Below are positions 1 through 9,182 of a DNA stretch of 64,000 nt, one piece after another. Below the pieces are notes generated by a model that saw only the letters and a list, made by a program, of their open reading frames with translations, did not search any database and was not told where the DNA came from. Position 1 is the first letter of the stretch. Each line of letters opens with the position of its first letter. The position numbers and the translations under genes were made by a program. This DNA comes from Chitinophaga caseinilytica (GTDB lineage: Bacteria; Bacteroidota; Bacteroidia; Chitinophagales; Chitinophagaceae). Location of the stretch: contig NZ_CP150096.1 of assembly GCF_038396765.1 (NCBI RefSeq), positions 5,129,001 to 5,193,000 of the forward strand, given 5' to 3'.

Positions 1-1075
1 CCAGGTTGCGTTTCACCCAGGCCGTCACCAGGTCGGAATGCGAGAAACTGGTGCCGATGAGCAGGTACACGAAGAATATATTCGCCGCCGTGCTCCGCGG
101 TTGCAGCATGAACCAGATGCAGGCCGCGGGGAATGCGATGATGTAGGTGGGCGATTCGGAGCTGCTGGAATACAGTACCGTGAACAGCAGCGTGGAGCAG
201 AGGATCAGCAGCTGGTAGCGCACGTCATGGCAGTATTTCAGCCAGATGTACTGCGCGGCGAAGAGCACCAGCGCCGGGCCCATCACTACGATGTTCGGCA
301 AATAAGGCAGGCGGAACGTGCGCTTGATGAAGCCCATAGCGGAAATATCCTGCAACACCACGCCATGGTCGATCTGCGCGTTCTTGTCGTTCTTCAGCAC
401 CAGCGCCTCGTACCACTCGCGGTAACTGCGGAGCACAAATTCCGGCGAAGAGATCGCCATGGGCAACACGAGCCATATCGCGCTCCAGAGTATTAAACTG
501 CCGATTAATTTGAGCTTGTGGCGGGAAAAGAAGAAGAACGCCAGCCCCACGATCCCGTAGAGCTTCGTAAATGCGGCGAACATGATGAAGCACGCGGCCC
601 AGAAATCCTTTTCCTTCCGCATCAGCGTATAGCCGAAAATGATACACGCGGCCACGATGGGGTTGAACTGGAAATAACTGCTCGCCGCCATCAGCTCATG
701 GCTCGCGAAGATCATGATGAGGTTCTGCTGGATACGCCCCAGCGGCAGGGTCCGGATGGCCAGCATCAGCACCGCCGCGTTGGTGAGCACCCACAGCACG
801 CTCCCCAGCCAGTCGGGCATGAGGGCAAACGGCGCGATCAGCACACTGAACAGCACACCGTAGTTGTTCACGTCAAAATAAACGTCGGGATAAGGCCCAT
901 AGATCGTTTGACCGTTGATGGTATGCAGGTATACGTGCTTGAAGATCGTATAGTTGTTATAATTATGGACAGCGAATTCCTTGATGCCCACCACCATAGA
1001 CAACCCGAACCAGAGCAGCATCGCCAGCCACTCCTTCTCGCCCAGCCAGGCCAGTGTGAACCGTTTTTTAGACAT
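1..1075 (-). CDS. GT87/DUF2029-like polyprenyl-sugar glycosyltransferase, partial
   Basis: The gene starts at an ATG at 1075 and runs off the left edge, leaving about 358 visible codons. The product is a multi-span membrane protein: a first hydrophobic segment lies at about residues 15-30, followed by many more separated by short loops. Loop 1 contains a Y-x-D-V-Y-F-D-V-N-N-Y-G-V-L-F-S stretch followed by the PF-LMP element, which resembles the periplasmic loop of GT87 (DUF2029) mannosyl/arabinosyltransferases that use polyprenyl-phosphate sugars. It lies 41 bases downstream of the YhcH-like gene on the same strand and may be co-transcribed with it. The C-terminus is missing, so length cannot be compared. 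The family call is fairly good; the donor and acceptor are unknown. Confidence 0.7.
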   Translation of the reverse strand, partial: MSKKRFTLAWLGEKEWLAMLLWFGLSMVVGIKEFAVHNYNNYTIFKHVYLHTINGQTIYGPYPDVYFDVNNYGVLFSVLIAPFALMPDWLGSVLWVLTNAAVLMLAIRTLPLGRIQQNLIMIFASHELMAASSYFQFNPIVAACIIFGYTLMRKEKDFWAACFIMFAAFTKLYGIVGLAFFFFSRHKLKLIGSLILWSAIWLVLPMAISSPEFVLRSYREWYEALVLKNDKNAQIDHGVVLQDISAMGFIKRTFRLPYLPNIVVMGPALVLFAAQYIWLKYCHDVRYQLLILCSTLLFTVLYSSSSESPTYIIAFPAACIWFMLQPRSTAANIFFVYLLIGTSFSHSDLVTAWVKRNL

Positions 1076-1116
1076 GATAATTTTTTAGATACGGGCGCAA
1101 ATTAGTAAAAGCCCCG

Positions 1117-1578
1117 CTATTTTTTATCCGTCGCGATCTTGATGACGATCTTCCGCACGGGAACGGACTTCCCGGAGATCAGATTGGGCATGTGCAGATC
1201 GGTAGGATAGAATATCGCGAAATCGCCTGCGGCGAGCTTGGTGTAGAAAGAAGGACGGTCGGCGTACAACATGAAATCGTCGTTATCGTCGTAAGGCCGG
1301 CTCACCTGCTGGCTGCGGAGCATATCGTGCCCTACCTGCTCTTCCCCCGAAACGATGTATTGCACATCGATATGTTTACGGTGGGATTCCATTTGTTCGC
1401 CTTCGGCGGGAATGGTATCGTATTCGTTGACGATGGCGAAGATACGGTCGCCCTCGATGCTGTGTTTCCCTTTTTCCAGGCTGGCGAGGTCGGTTTCCCG
1501 GAGCCAGCGGAAGGCGGTTTGAAAACGGTCGCCCAACCCGGCGTATAATTCTGCGTTCGCTAATGTGTCGATGATCAT
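1117..1578 (-). CDS. YhcH/YjgK/YiaL family protein
   Basis: This 153-residue single-domain protein belongs to the YhcH/YjgK/YiaL (DUF386) cupin-like family, whose members act on sugar anomers in sialic-acid and related sugar catabolism. Visible family features are the E-S-H-R-K-H-I-D-V-Q-Y motif near residue 67, the G-E-E soon after it, and the F-x-I-F-Y-P-x-D-x-H-x-P segment near residue 122; the His and Glu residues are probable metal ligands. I chose the ATG at 1578; the longer reading frame begins at a TTG at 1599 and adds only seven unlike residues. The gene sits between an AraC regulator (55-base gap) and the GT87-like gene (41-base gap), so a three-gene unit is likely. The exact sugar is not evident. 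Confidence 0.85.
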   Translation of the reverse strand: MIIDTLANAELYAGLGDRFQTAFRWLRETDLASLEKGKHSIEGDRIFAIVNEYDTIPAEGEQMESHRKHIDVQYIVSGEEQVGHDMLRSQQVSRPYDDNDDFMLYADRPSFYTKLAAGDFAIFYPTDLHMPNLISGKSVPVRKIVIKIATDKK

Positions 1579-1633
1579 GAATATATAATTGGCGGGCAAG
1601 ATACACCGTTTCCCCGTTCCGCAAAACCCCGTT

Positions 1634-2518
1634 TCAGCCGCCGCGCCGCAAACGATATTGCTGGGGCGCCACGCCCATGAGCTTGCTGAACATCCGCGAG
1701 AAATAATACGGGTCTTCCACTCCCACCGCCCAGGCGATCTCCTTGATTCGCATATCCGTGAAAAGCAGGTATTGACACGCTTTCTGCACTTTCAGGTGAT
1801 GGAAATACTCCAGCGGCGAATACCCCGTGCGCTTGCGGAACACAGCGGAATAATGGCTGGCCGACAGGTTGACGGCCCCCGCCAGGTCGGCCAGGGTGAG
1901 CGTGGCCGACAGATTTTCGCGCATATGGCTGATGGATTGCTCCACGGCGTCGCGGCTGGTGCGGTTTTCGGAAAGACTGAACGGCTCTTCGTACAGGAAG
2001 CCCGACAGGTAATGCCAGAGGCACATGTTGGCATAGCCGAGGTTATCGCTTCCGTACCCGCGCTCCAGGCTGGCGTACATATCTTCGAACAGGGCGAGGC
2101 GCTTCTGCTGAAAAGTAACGCGGCCCATATGGCCGCCGAACCGGCGCGTGAGGGCGGAAACGGCGTCTGTGGCGCGCGGCCCTTTAAAATGGACCCAGTA
2201 GATCGTCCACGCGTCGGCATCGTCGGAGGCGTAGTGATGGGCGCTGCCGGCGGGGATGAGGATGAAATCGTCTGGCCCCAGGGCGTATTCCCGCCCGTCT
2301 ACGGTAGCCGTTCCCCGGCCTTCGCGGCAATAGATGAGGATATGCTGGTCTACCCCATTGTTCCGCTGCCGGAAATGGTACCGCGCTTTGGGATAATACC
2401 CTATGTCGGTGATGTAGAGCCCATTCACGAGGGGGTCGGCCGCACAGGGCCCGGCAATGATCTTCCGCGGCAACACAACGGCCCGCTGGCCATCGAACCC
2501 CTCCTTCTTCCGTATCAC
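1634..2518 (-). CDS. AraC family transcriptional regulator
   Basis: The 294-residue protein has an N-terminal cupin-like sugar-binding half (about 20-150; note the P-A-G-S-A-H-H-Y segment) and a C-terminal pair of helix-turn-helix motifs (about 190-290). In the C-terminal half, the L-A-x-x-V-N-L-S-x-S-H-Y-S-x-x-F-R-K-x-T-G-x-S-P segment and the I-K-E-I-A-W-A-V-G-V-E-D-P-Y-Y-F-S-R segment are the classic AraC signatures. It is divergently placed to the GH30-MFS-DUF5107-GH2 operon at 2837 and is the most likely regulator of that operon in response to a released sugar. It may also control the YhcH and GT87-like genes downstream on its own strand. Ligand unknown. Confidence 0.92.
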   Translation of the reverse strand: MIRKKEGFDGQRAVVLPRKIIAGPCAADPLVNGLYITDIGYYPKARYHFRQRNNGVDQHILIYCREGRGTATVDGREYALGPDDFILIPAGSAHHYASDDADAWTIYWVHFKGPRATDAVSALTRRFGGHMGRVTFQQKRLALFEDMYASLERGYGSDNLGYANMCLWHYLSGFLYEEPFSLSENRTSRDAVEQSISHMRENLSATLTLADLAGAVNLSASHYSAVFRKRTGYSPLEYFHHLKVQKACQYLLFTDMRIKEIAWAVGVEDPYYFSRMFSKLMGVAPQQYRLRRGG

Positions 2519-2836
2519 AAGCTGGCAATTTTCATCATAATAAAATCCATGTTAAAAGTAATAAATACGGCTTTCTACAAAAATAGCAAAATATCGAAAT
2601 CGTAATATTGTCCATCATAACCATAAGAAAGGCCATTGAACCCCAGCGCAGCAAATCCAATATTTGTATCCTGCGTTCCGCAGTTCCACAACGCTTAGAA
2701 TACCGGTTATGAAAAAAGGGATCCGCCGTTTTACCGAACTTGTTCTTTGGCGCCGCATGGCCGCCGGGTCAGCGGTATGGGCGGAAACTGCGGCCGGAAG
2801 ATGCGATAATTTAAAATCCGGGCTATTTTTAAGACC
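2519..2836. promoter_or_regulatory. Divergent intergenic region between araC and the GH30 operon
   Basis: This 318-base AT-rich stretch holds no convincing gene. It must carry the promoters of the AraC gene (minus) and the GH30 operon (plus). Two partial Bacteroidota -7 boxes are visible. On the minus strand, 2578-2585 reads as a full TAnnTTTG match about 60 bases before the AraC start, without a clear -33 box. On the plus strand, AATATTTG at 2659-2666 is preceded by ATTG at a spacing of 20, which would give a leader of about 165 bases. Both are weak calls. I saw no clear AraC-type direct repeat. Confidence 0.35.
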
Positions 2837-4438
2837 ATGATCCTAAAAATAATCAACATACTCGGCATTACCGTCCTTTCCGCCTTCCATTCCGGAAGCG
2901 GTGGCAGCCCCGTGCCGGGCCCGTTCCCCGGAAACGATCCCATTTCCAAATCCCCGCAAACCGTCACCATCCTACCCGGCGAAAAACGCCAGGTCATCCA
3001 TTCTTTCGGCGCGTCTGACTGCTGGACGGCCAAATTCATCGGCACATGGGCCAACGCATCCAAAAAGGAACAGGTGGCAGATTATCTTTTCAGCCTCGAC
3101 ACCGCGCAAGACGGTTCCCCCAAAGGCATCGGCCTTTCACTCTGGCGGTTCAACATCGGTGCGGGCAGCTTCGAACAGGGCGCCGGCAGCCATATCGGCG
3201 ACGAATGGCGGCGGGAAGAATGTTTCCAGTCGGCCGACGGGTCATACGACTGGTCGAAATCCCGGGGGCAGCAATGGTTCCTCCGCGCCGCAAAGCAGCG
3301 CGGCGTCCGATATACCCTCGGCTTCTCGATTTCGCCGCAGGTGCATCTTACCAACAACGGCAAAGCATTCAACGGCACCACATCGCCGGGCATGAATATT
3401 CAACCGGGGAAAATGGCCGCCTATGCGGAATTCCTCGCGGAAGTGACGAAACATTTCGGGTTCGATTACCTCAGCCCGGTGAATGAACCGCAATGGAACT
3501 GGGGGAAGAATGACCAGTCGAGCCAGGAAGGCACCCAGGCCACGAACGGCCAGATCACCGAACTGTCGAAACTGACAGCGCAACGGTTATCCGGCACGCA
3601 TGCGCAGGTAGTGATCGGTGAAGCCGGGACGCTGGAGTTCCTCTACGGTAAAAACCACGACCAGCGCGGCGACCAGATCTGCCAGTTCTTTTCCCCTTCC
3701 TCCCCCAACTTCCTCGGCAATACACCCAACATCGCAAAAATCATTTCCGGCCACAGTTATTTTACGACCTGCCCGGATACGAACCTCATCAACGTCCGGC
3801 AGAAAGTAGCGGAGCGCGCTGCGCAAACCGATGCGGGCCTCCAGATCTGGCAAACCGAATTCGGTATCCTGGGCGACATCTGCGGGCAATACAACGGCGC
3901 GCCGCGCAATACCGGTATCGATTACGGGCTGTATGTGGCGAAGGTGCTGCATCACGACCTCGCCGTGATGGGCGTTTCCAGCTGGCAATGGTGGCTCGCG
4001 GTGAGCCCGTACGATTACAGCGACGCGCTGGTTTATATCAGCGACGTGAACGGAAAGATGGACCCGGCCAACTGCAAAACGGACGGGATCGTGCAGGACT
4101 CCAAGCAACTGTGGGCTTTCGGGCAATACGCGCGGTTCGTGCGGCCGGGGATGCAGCGGGTGGAAACGGCGGTTTCCGGGACCGGCGGGCCGTATGCCGA
4201 CGCCTCCACGCTCATGGTATCTGCGTATACGAACGAAGCTACCAAAGAACTGACGACCGTGTTCATCAACTTTGAACCTACGGAAAAACACATCCGGCTC
4301 AATGGCGTAAAAGTGAAAGGCCGGCTGAATCAATATATTACCGACGGAGCGCGCAACTGCAAACGCGCCTGGGCCAACCCGGCAGACGTGGTGCTGCCGG
4401 CGCGGTCTATCGTTACGCTCACCGGAAAATATCAATAA
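2837..4438 (+). CDS. Glycoside hydrolase family 30 (endo-beta-1,6-galactanase/glucanase-like)
   Basis: This 533-residue secreted hydrolase has a short hydrophobic N-terminus, a TIM barrel (about 45-420) and a C-terminal beta-sandwich (about 425-533), the GH30 architecture. The acid/base is E217 in the S-P-V-N-E-P-Q-W-N-W motif and the nucleophile is E341 in I-W-Q-T-E-F-G. The N-E-P-Q-W-x-W form is typical of the subgroup containing endo-beta-1,6-galactanases, so beta-1,6-linked galactan side chains (arabinogalactan) are a plausible substrate, although beta-1,6-glucan is also possible. It is the first gene of a plus-strand operon with a sugar porter 29 bases downstream. No lipobox is seen, so periplasmic or secreted location is inferred. 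Confidence 0.88.
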   Translation: MILKIINILGITVLSAFHSGSGGSPVPGPFPGNDPISKSPQTVTILPGEKRQVIHSFGASDCWTAKFIGTWANASKKEQVADYLFSLDTAQDGSPKGIGLSLWRFNIGAGSFEQGAGSHIGDEWRREECFQSADGSYDWSKSRGQQWFLRAAKQRGVRYTLGFSISPQVHLTNNGKAFNGTTSPGMNIQPGKMAAYAEFLAEVTKHFGFDYLSPVNEPQWNWGKNDQSSQEGTQATNGQITELSKLTAQRLSGTHAQVVIGEAGTLEFLYGKNHDQRGDQICQFFSPSSPNFLGNTPNIAKIISGHSYFTTCPDTNLINVRQKVAERAAQTDAGLQIWQTEFGILGDICGQYNGAPRNTGIDYGLYVAKVLHHDLAVMGVSSWQWWLAVSPYDYSDALVYISDVNGKMDPANCKTDGIVQDSKQLWAFGQYARFVRPGMQRVETAVSGTGGPYADASTLMVSAYTNEATKELTTVFINFEPTEKHIRLNGVKVKGRLNQYITDGARNCKRAWANPADVVLPARSIVTLTGKYQ

Positions 4439-4467
4439 AACTGAACTGGATACAACAATAAAGCAAC

Positions 4468-5808
4468 ATGCAGACAACGACTTTCCATCATCGCTACATC
4501 CTCGGCATTTCCTTCATCTCCGCGCTGGGCGGCTACCTGTTCGGCTTCGACTTCGCCGTGATCTCCGGTGCGCTGCCGTTCCTCCGTGAGACTTTCGGGC
4601 TGAACGCCTGGTGGGAAGGCTTCCTCACTGGCTCCCTCGCGCTGGGGTGCATGGCCGGATGCGCGATGGCCGGGGCGCTGGCGGAGCGGTTCGGCCGCAA
4701 ACCCGGGCTGTTGCTGGCGGCGCTGATATTCACGCTGTCGTCTCTCGGGATGGCGTTTTCCAATTCCTTCACCGTGTTCACCGCCATGCGCTTCGCTGCG
4801 GGGATCGGCGTGGGCATGGCTTCCATCCTCAGTCCGCTGTACATCGCCGAAATTTCGCCGGCGCATTTACGGGGAAGGAACGTATCCATCAACCAGCTCA
4901 CCATCGTTATCGGCATCCTCATCACCAACCTCGTCAACTATTTCCTTGCCGGCAAGGGCGTGGATGCCTGGCGCTGGATGTTCGGGTTGGGCGCTGTGCC
5001 ATCGTTCATCTTTTTGCTGGGCGTGAGCCGGCTGCCGGAAAGTCCGCGCTGGCTCGCAGCGCAGGGCCGCCTGGAAGAGGCTTCCCGCATCCTGGCGCGC
5101 ATCGGCGCGGGAGATTTCGCGGCCAACACCCTGCGCGACATTTCCGCTTCACTCTCCGGCGAAAGCCGTCCCAACCTGAAAATGGTATTCAGCAAGGCCG
5201 TGCGGCCGGCGGTGATGGTGGGCATCGTGCTGGCGGTGTTCCAGCAATTATGCGGCATCAATATCGTGTTCAATTACACCTCCACCATATTCGCGTCTGT
5301 GGGGGCCGACCTTAACAGCCAGCTTTTCGAGACCATCTCCATCGGGATCGTGAACCTCGTTTTCACGCTGGTGGCGATGTGGCAGGTGGATAAACTGGGG
5401 CGGAGACCTTTGATGCTGGCGGGATCGCTGGGTTTGTCGGTCGTTTATATCGTGCTGGCGCTGTTGCTGAAGCAGCAGGCGGCCGTGGGGCTCGTGTCTG
5501 TATTCGTACTGGCGGCCATTGCGCTGTATGCTACATCCCTGGCGCCGGTGACCTGGGTCCTCATCTCGGAGATTTTCCCCAACAAGGTGCGCGGCCTGGC
5601 GTCGTCCGTAGCCATCGTGGCGCTTTGGGGCGCCTATTTCGTACTCGTGTTCACATTCCCCATACTGGCCGAAAAACTGGGCACTTACGGGCCTTTCTAT
5701 CTCTATGCAGGCATCTGTTTCCTGGGCTTCCTCTTCGTTCGCCGGAAAGTGCCGGAAACGAAAGGTAAAACGCTGGAACAACTGGAACATCAAATAACTG
5801 GACATTAA
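4468..5808 (+). CDS. Sugar porter family MFS transporter
   Basis: The 446-residue inner-membrane protein has the pattern of 12 membrane spans and the sugar-porter signatures of the major facilitator superfamily: G-x-x-x-E-R-F-G-R-K after span 2, P-E-S-P-R-W-L at the end of the N-terminal half, D-K-L-G-R-R in the second half and the terminal P-E-T-K-G-K-T-L-E segment. Members such as XylE and GalP import hexoses or pentoses with protons. It lies between the GH30 gene and the DUF5107 gene (17 bases downstream), so it probably imports the monosaccharide produced by the hydrolases of this operon. Which sugar cannot be told. Confidence 0.92.
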   Translation: MQTTTFHHRYILGISFISALGGYLFGFDFAVISGALPFLRETFGLNAWWEGFLTGSLALGCMAGCAMAGALAERFGRKPGLLLAALIFTLSSLGMAFSNSFTVFTAMRFAAGIGVGMASILSPLYIAEISPAHLRGRNVSINQLTIVIGILITNLVNYFLAGKGVDAWRWMFGLGAVPSFIFLLGVSRLPESPRWLAAQGRLEEASRILARIGAGDFAANTLRDISASLSGESRPNLKMVFSKAVRPAVMVGIVLAVFQQLCGINIVFNYTSTIFASVGADLNSQLFETISIGIVNLVFTLVAMWQVDKLGRRPLMLAGSLGLSVVYIVLALLLKQQAAVGLVSVFVLAAIALYATSLAPVTWVLISEIFPNKVRGLASSVAIVALWGAYFVLVFTFPILAEKLGTYGPFYLYAGICFLGFLFVRRKVPETKGKTLEQLEHQITGH

Positions 5809-5825
5809 TTAAACCATAAAAGGCA

Positions 5826-8800
5826 ATGAGCAACAACGCTGTGAAGGTTTGGGAAGAAAGTATCATCATCCCGACCTACGGGGTCGGCCGTCCCGACAGG
5901 AACCCCATGTTCTTCGAAAAACGGGTATACCAGGGCTCCAGCGGGGCGGTGTATCCCAATCCGGTGATCGAAAAAATCCTCGATGACAAGGAAGACGTGA
6001 GCTGGAAGGCGGTATTCCTGGAAAACAGGTACCTGAAGATCATGATACTCCCGGAACTGGGTGGGCGCGTGCAAATGGCGTTCGACAAGATCGGCAACAG
6101 GCATTTCATTTATTATAACCAGGTCATCAAACCGGCGCTGGTAGGGCTCTGCGGACCGTGGATCTCCGGCGGCATCGAGTTCAACTGGCCGCAGCATCAC
6201 CGGCCCAGCACTTACGAAGCGGTAGACCATGCCATAGAAACGAATGCAGATGGCAGCGTGACCGTTTGGGTGAACGAGATCGAAAAAATGTTCCGGACCA
6301 AAGGCATGGCCGGATTTACATTGCACCCAGACAAGGCGTACCTCGAGATCAAAGGCAAATTATACAACCGCACTCCCCTGCCCCAGACCTTCCTCTGGTG
6401 GGCGAACCCCGCCGTGAAAGTGAACGATCATTACCAATCCGTTTTTCCGCCAGACGTTCATGCGGTATTCGATCACGGCAAGCGCGACGTATCCTCCTTC
6501 CCCATCGCCACCGGCACGTACTACAAAGTAGATTATGCGCCGGGAACGGATATTTCGAGATATAAAAATATTCCCGTCCCTACGTCTTACATGGCGATCC
6601 GTTCGGATTACGATTTTGTGGGGGGATACGAGCACGATACGGAAGCGGGCGTGCTGCACGTGGCCAACCATCACATCTCGCCCGGCAAAAAACAGTGGAC
6701 CTGGGGGCATAGCGATTTCGGGGTGGCGTGGGACAAAAACCTCACCGATGAAGACGGGCCGTACATCGAGCTGATGACCGGTGTCTATACCGATAACCAG
6801 CCCGATTTCAGCTGGCTGATGCCTTATGAAGAGAAATCCTTCACCCAGTATTTCCTTCCATACCGGCAACTGGGCCTCATCCAGAACGCCAGCAAAGACC
6901 TCCTCCTCCACAGCTCGCTGGACAAAGGCGCGCTCCTCGTGAAAGTGTTCGCCACCGGCGCGGAAACGCTGCAATCGCTGGAAGTGAAACTGAACGGCGA
7001 AGTTGTCTTTAAAGACGTATTCAACGTGTCGCCGGAACAGGTGTTCGAACAGCGGGTGCCCCTGCCCGCGGGAACCCCGGAATCCGCCATCGAAACGCTC
7101 ATCCGCGGAACGGACGGGAACGTTCGCCTGCGATACCAGGCTTCCGCAAAAACGGAAACCGAAATCCCCACGCCCGCACAAGCCGCCAAATCGCCCGCGG
7201 ACACCGAAAACAACGAACAGCTTTTCCTCACGGGGCTCCATCTTGAACAATACCGCCACGCCACGTATTCGCCCGTGGATTATTATACCGAGGCGCTGCG
7301 CCGCGACCCGAAAGACGTGCGCTGCAACAATGCGCTCGGCGCCTGGTACCTCCGCCGCGGACAATTCGCCAAAGCCGAGCCATTCCTCCGCAAAGCCGTG
7401 GAAACTCTCACCCAACGCAACCCCAACCCTTACGACGGCGAACCGCTCTACAACCTGGGGCTGTGCCTGCAAATGCAGGGCCGCCACGACGAAGCTTACG
7501 AGCAGTACCACAAGGCGGTTTGGAACAGCGCCTGGCAAGACAGCGGGTATTTTGCCCTCGCACAGCTCAGCACCGCGCGTGGTGAGTTTGAAACGGCGCT
7601 GGAGCAGATCGATTGGTCGATCGACAGGAACGGGCGCAACAACAAAGCCCGTGTGCTGAAAGCGGCGGTCCTCCGCAAAATGGGGCGATACGACGAAGCG
7701 TTGGCCGTTTGCACGGAAGGCCTCCACCGAGATCTTTTCAATCTCGGCCTATACCACGAACAGCTGCTCTCTTTCCATATTACCGGCAAATCCCGCGAAG
7801 CGGAAACCACCCAAAACACCTTGCAGCGCCTGGCCCGGGGCCACGCGCCCAACTATCTCGAAAATGCCCTCGACATGATGGCCGCCGGGCTTTTCGAAGA
7901 AGCCATCGCCTGGCTGGGCCTCCTGCCCGATGATGCCTCGCCGCTGAAATTTTATTACCTGGCCTGGAGCCACCACCGCTCCGGCGATGCACAAGCCACC
8001 AAGGCAGCCCTTCAACAAGCCGCGGCAACGGATCCCTACCTCTGCTTCCCCAACCGGATGGAAGACGTGAACATCCTGCAGTTCGCCATCGCGCAAAACC
8101 CTGCAGACGGGAAAGCGCCGTATTACCTCGGTTGCCTGTGGTACGATAAAAAGCAATACGACGAAGCGATCGCCATGTGGCAGGAATCCATCCGCAGAAA
8201 CGATTCCTTCCCCACCGTTCACCGCAACCTCGGCATCGCGCTGTATAACAAGCGCAACGACGCCGCCGGCGCGCTGCAACATTTCGAAAAAGCGTTCTCG
8301 CTGGATACGGAAGATGCGCGCGTGCTCATGGAGCTCGACCAGCTGCATAAACGGCTGGGCTCCCCGGCCCGGGAGCGGCTCAGTCGCCTGGAACGCTACC
8401 CCGCGGCCGTGCAGTGGCGCGATGACCTTTACCTCGAACACGCCGCGCTGTACAATTACCTCGGCGAGCACGAAACCGCCCTGCAACGCATCCTCCAAAG
8501 AAAATTCCATCCCTGGGAAGGCGGAGAAGGCAAAGTGAGCGGCCAATACGTCTACGCCCTCATCGCGCTGGCCCGAAAAGACCTGGCCAACGGCATGCCC
8601 GAAGCCGCGGTGGCAAAGCTCCAAAGTGCGCAACAGTGGCCCGATTCCCTGGGAGAAGGCAAACTGTTCGGCATCCGAGAAAACGATATTCATTATTGGA
8701 TGGGCAAAGCCCTCGAAGCCATGGGCAAAAGCACCGAAGCCGTACAATATTTCACGCGGGCCACGGAAGGCACTTCCGAGCCAACGGCCGCCATGTATTA

Positions 8801-9182
8801 CAACGACGCGCCGCCCGAGAAGATCTTCTACCAGGGCCTCGCATGGGCCGCCCTCGGCCGGAAAGACAATGCAGACGCCATTTTCAGCAAGCTGCTCGAT
8901 TATGGCACCTTGCATGCGGAAGACGAAGTGCGCATCGAATATTTCGCGGTATCGCTGCCCGACCTGCTCATTTTCGAAGACGATCTCACCGAAAGAAACC
9001 GCCTGCATTGCGTGTTTCTGAAAGGACTGGGCTATCTTGGCCTCGGCGAATCCACTGCCGCGTCGGCCGCTTTCCACGAAGTATTGGGGAAAGACATGCA
9101 CTTCGCCGCTAAAGCACATTTGTCCATCATCCAGGAAACAACGAAGACGGCTTCCGCAAAAACCAACGCAGATCATGCATAG
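5826..9182 (+). CDS. DUF5107 domain protein with long TPR array
   Basis: This 1118-residue protein has two parts. Residues about 40-345 form the DUF5107 region, which looks like a galactose-mutarotase-type beta-sandwich (I-L-P-E-L-G-G-R-V, P-W-I-S-G-G-I-E-F-N-W-P-Q-H-H motifs). From about residue 480 to the end, repeated A-x-x-x-Y-x-x-A or A-L-x-x-x-P-type helices form an array of TPR repeats. There is no signal peptide, so it is probably cytoplasmic. Members of this family travel with glycoside hydrolases, but a biochemical role is not established to my knowledge. The gene begins 17 bases after the MFS gene and overlaps the GH2 start by 8 bases, indicating translational coupling. Confidence 0.85.
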   Translation: MSNNAVKVWEESIIIPTYGVGRPDRNPMFFEKRVYQGSSGAVYPNPVIEKILDDKEDVSWKAVFLENRYLKIMILPELGGRVQMAFDKIGNRHFIYYNQVIKPALVGLCGPWISGGIEFNWPQHHRPSTYEAVDHAIETNADGSVTVWVNEIEKMFRTKGMAGFTLHPDKAYLEIKGKLYNRTPLPQTFLWWANPAVKVNDHYQSVFPPDVHAVFDHGKRDVSSFPIATGTYYKVDYAPGTDISRYKNIPVPTSYMAIRSDYDFVGGYEHDTEAGVLHVANHHISPGKKQWTWGHSDFGVAWDKNLTDEDGPYIELMTGVYTDNQPDFSWLMPYEEKSFTQYFLPYRQLGLIQNASKDLLLHSSLDKGALLVKVFATGAETLQSLEVKLNGEVVFKDVFNVSPEQVFEQRVPLPAGTPESAIETLIRGTDGNVRLRYQASAKTETEIPTPAQAAKSPADTENNEQLFLTGLHLEQYRHATYSPVDYYTEALRRDPKDVRCNNALGAWYLRRGQFAKAEPFLRKAVETLTQRNPNPYDGEPLYNLGLCLQMQGRHDEAYEQYHKAVWNSAWQDSGYFALAQLSTARGEFETALEQIDWSIDRNGRNNKARVLKAAVLRKMGRYDEALAVCTEGLHRDLFNLGLYHEQLLSFHITGKSREAETTQNTLQRLARGHAPNYLENALDMMAAGLFEEAIAWLGLLPDDASPLKFYYLAWSHHRSGDAQATKAALQQAAATDPYLCFPNRMEDVNILQFAIAQNPADGKAPYYLGCLWYDKKQYDEAIAMWQESIRRNDSFPTVHRNLGIALYNKRNDAAGALQHFEKAFSLDTEDARVLMELDQLHKRLGSPARERLSRLERYPAAVQWRDDLYLEHAALYNYLGEHETALQRILQRKFHPWEGGEGKVSGQYVYALIALARKDLANGMPEAAVAKLQSAQQWPDSLGEGKLFGIRENDIHYWMGKALEAMGKSTEAVQYFTRATEGTSEPTAAMYYNDAPPEKIFYQGLAWAALGRKDNADAIFSKLLDYGTLHAEDEVRIEYFAVSLPDLLIFEDDLTERNRLHCVFLKGLGYLGLGESTAASAAFHEVLGKDMHFAAKAHLSIIQETTKTASAKTNADHA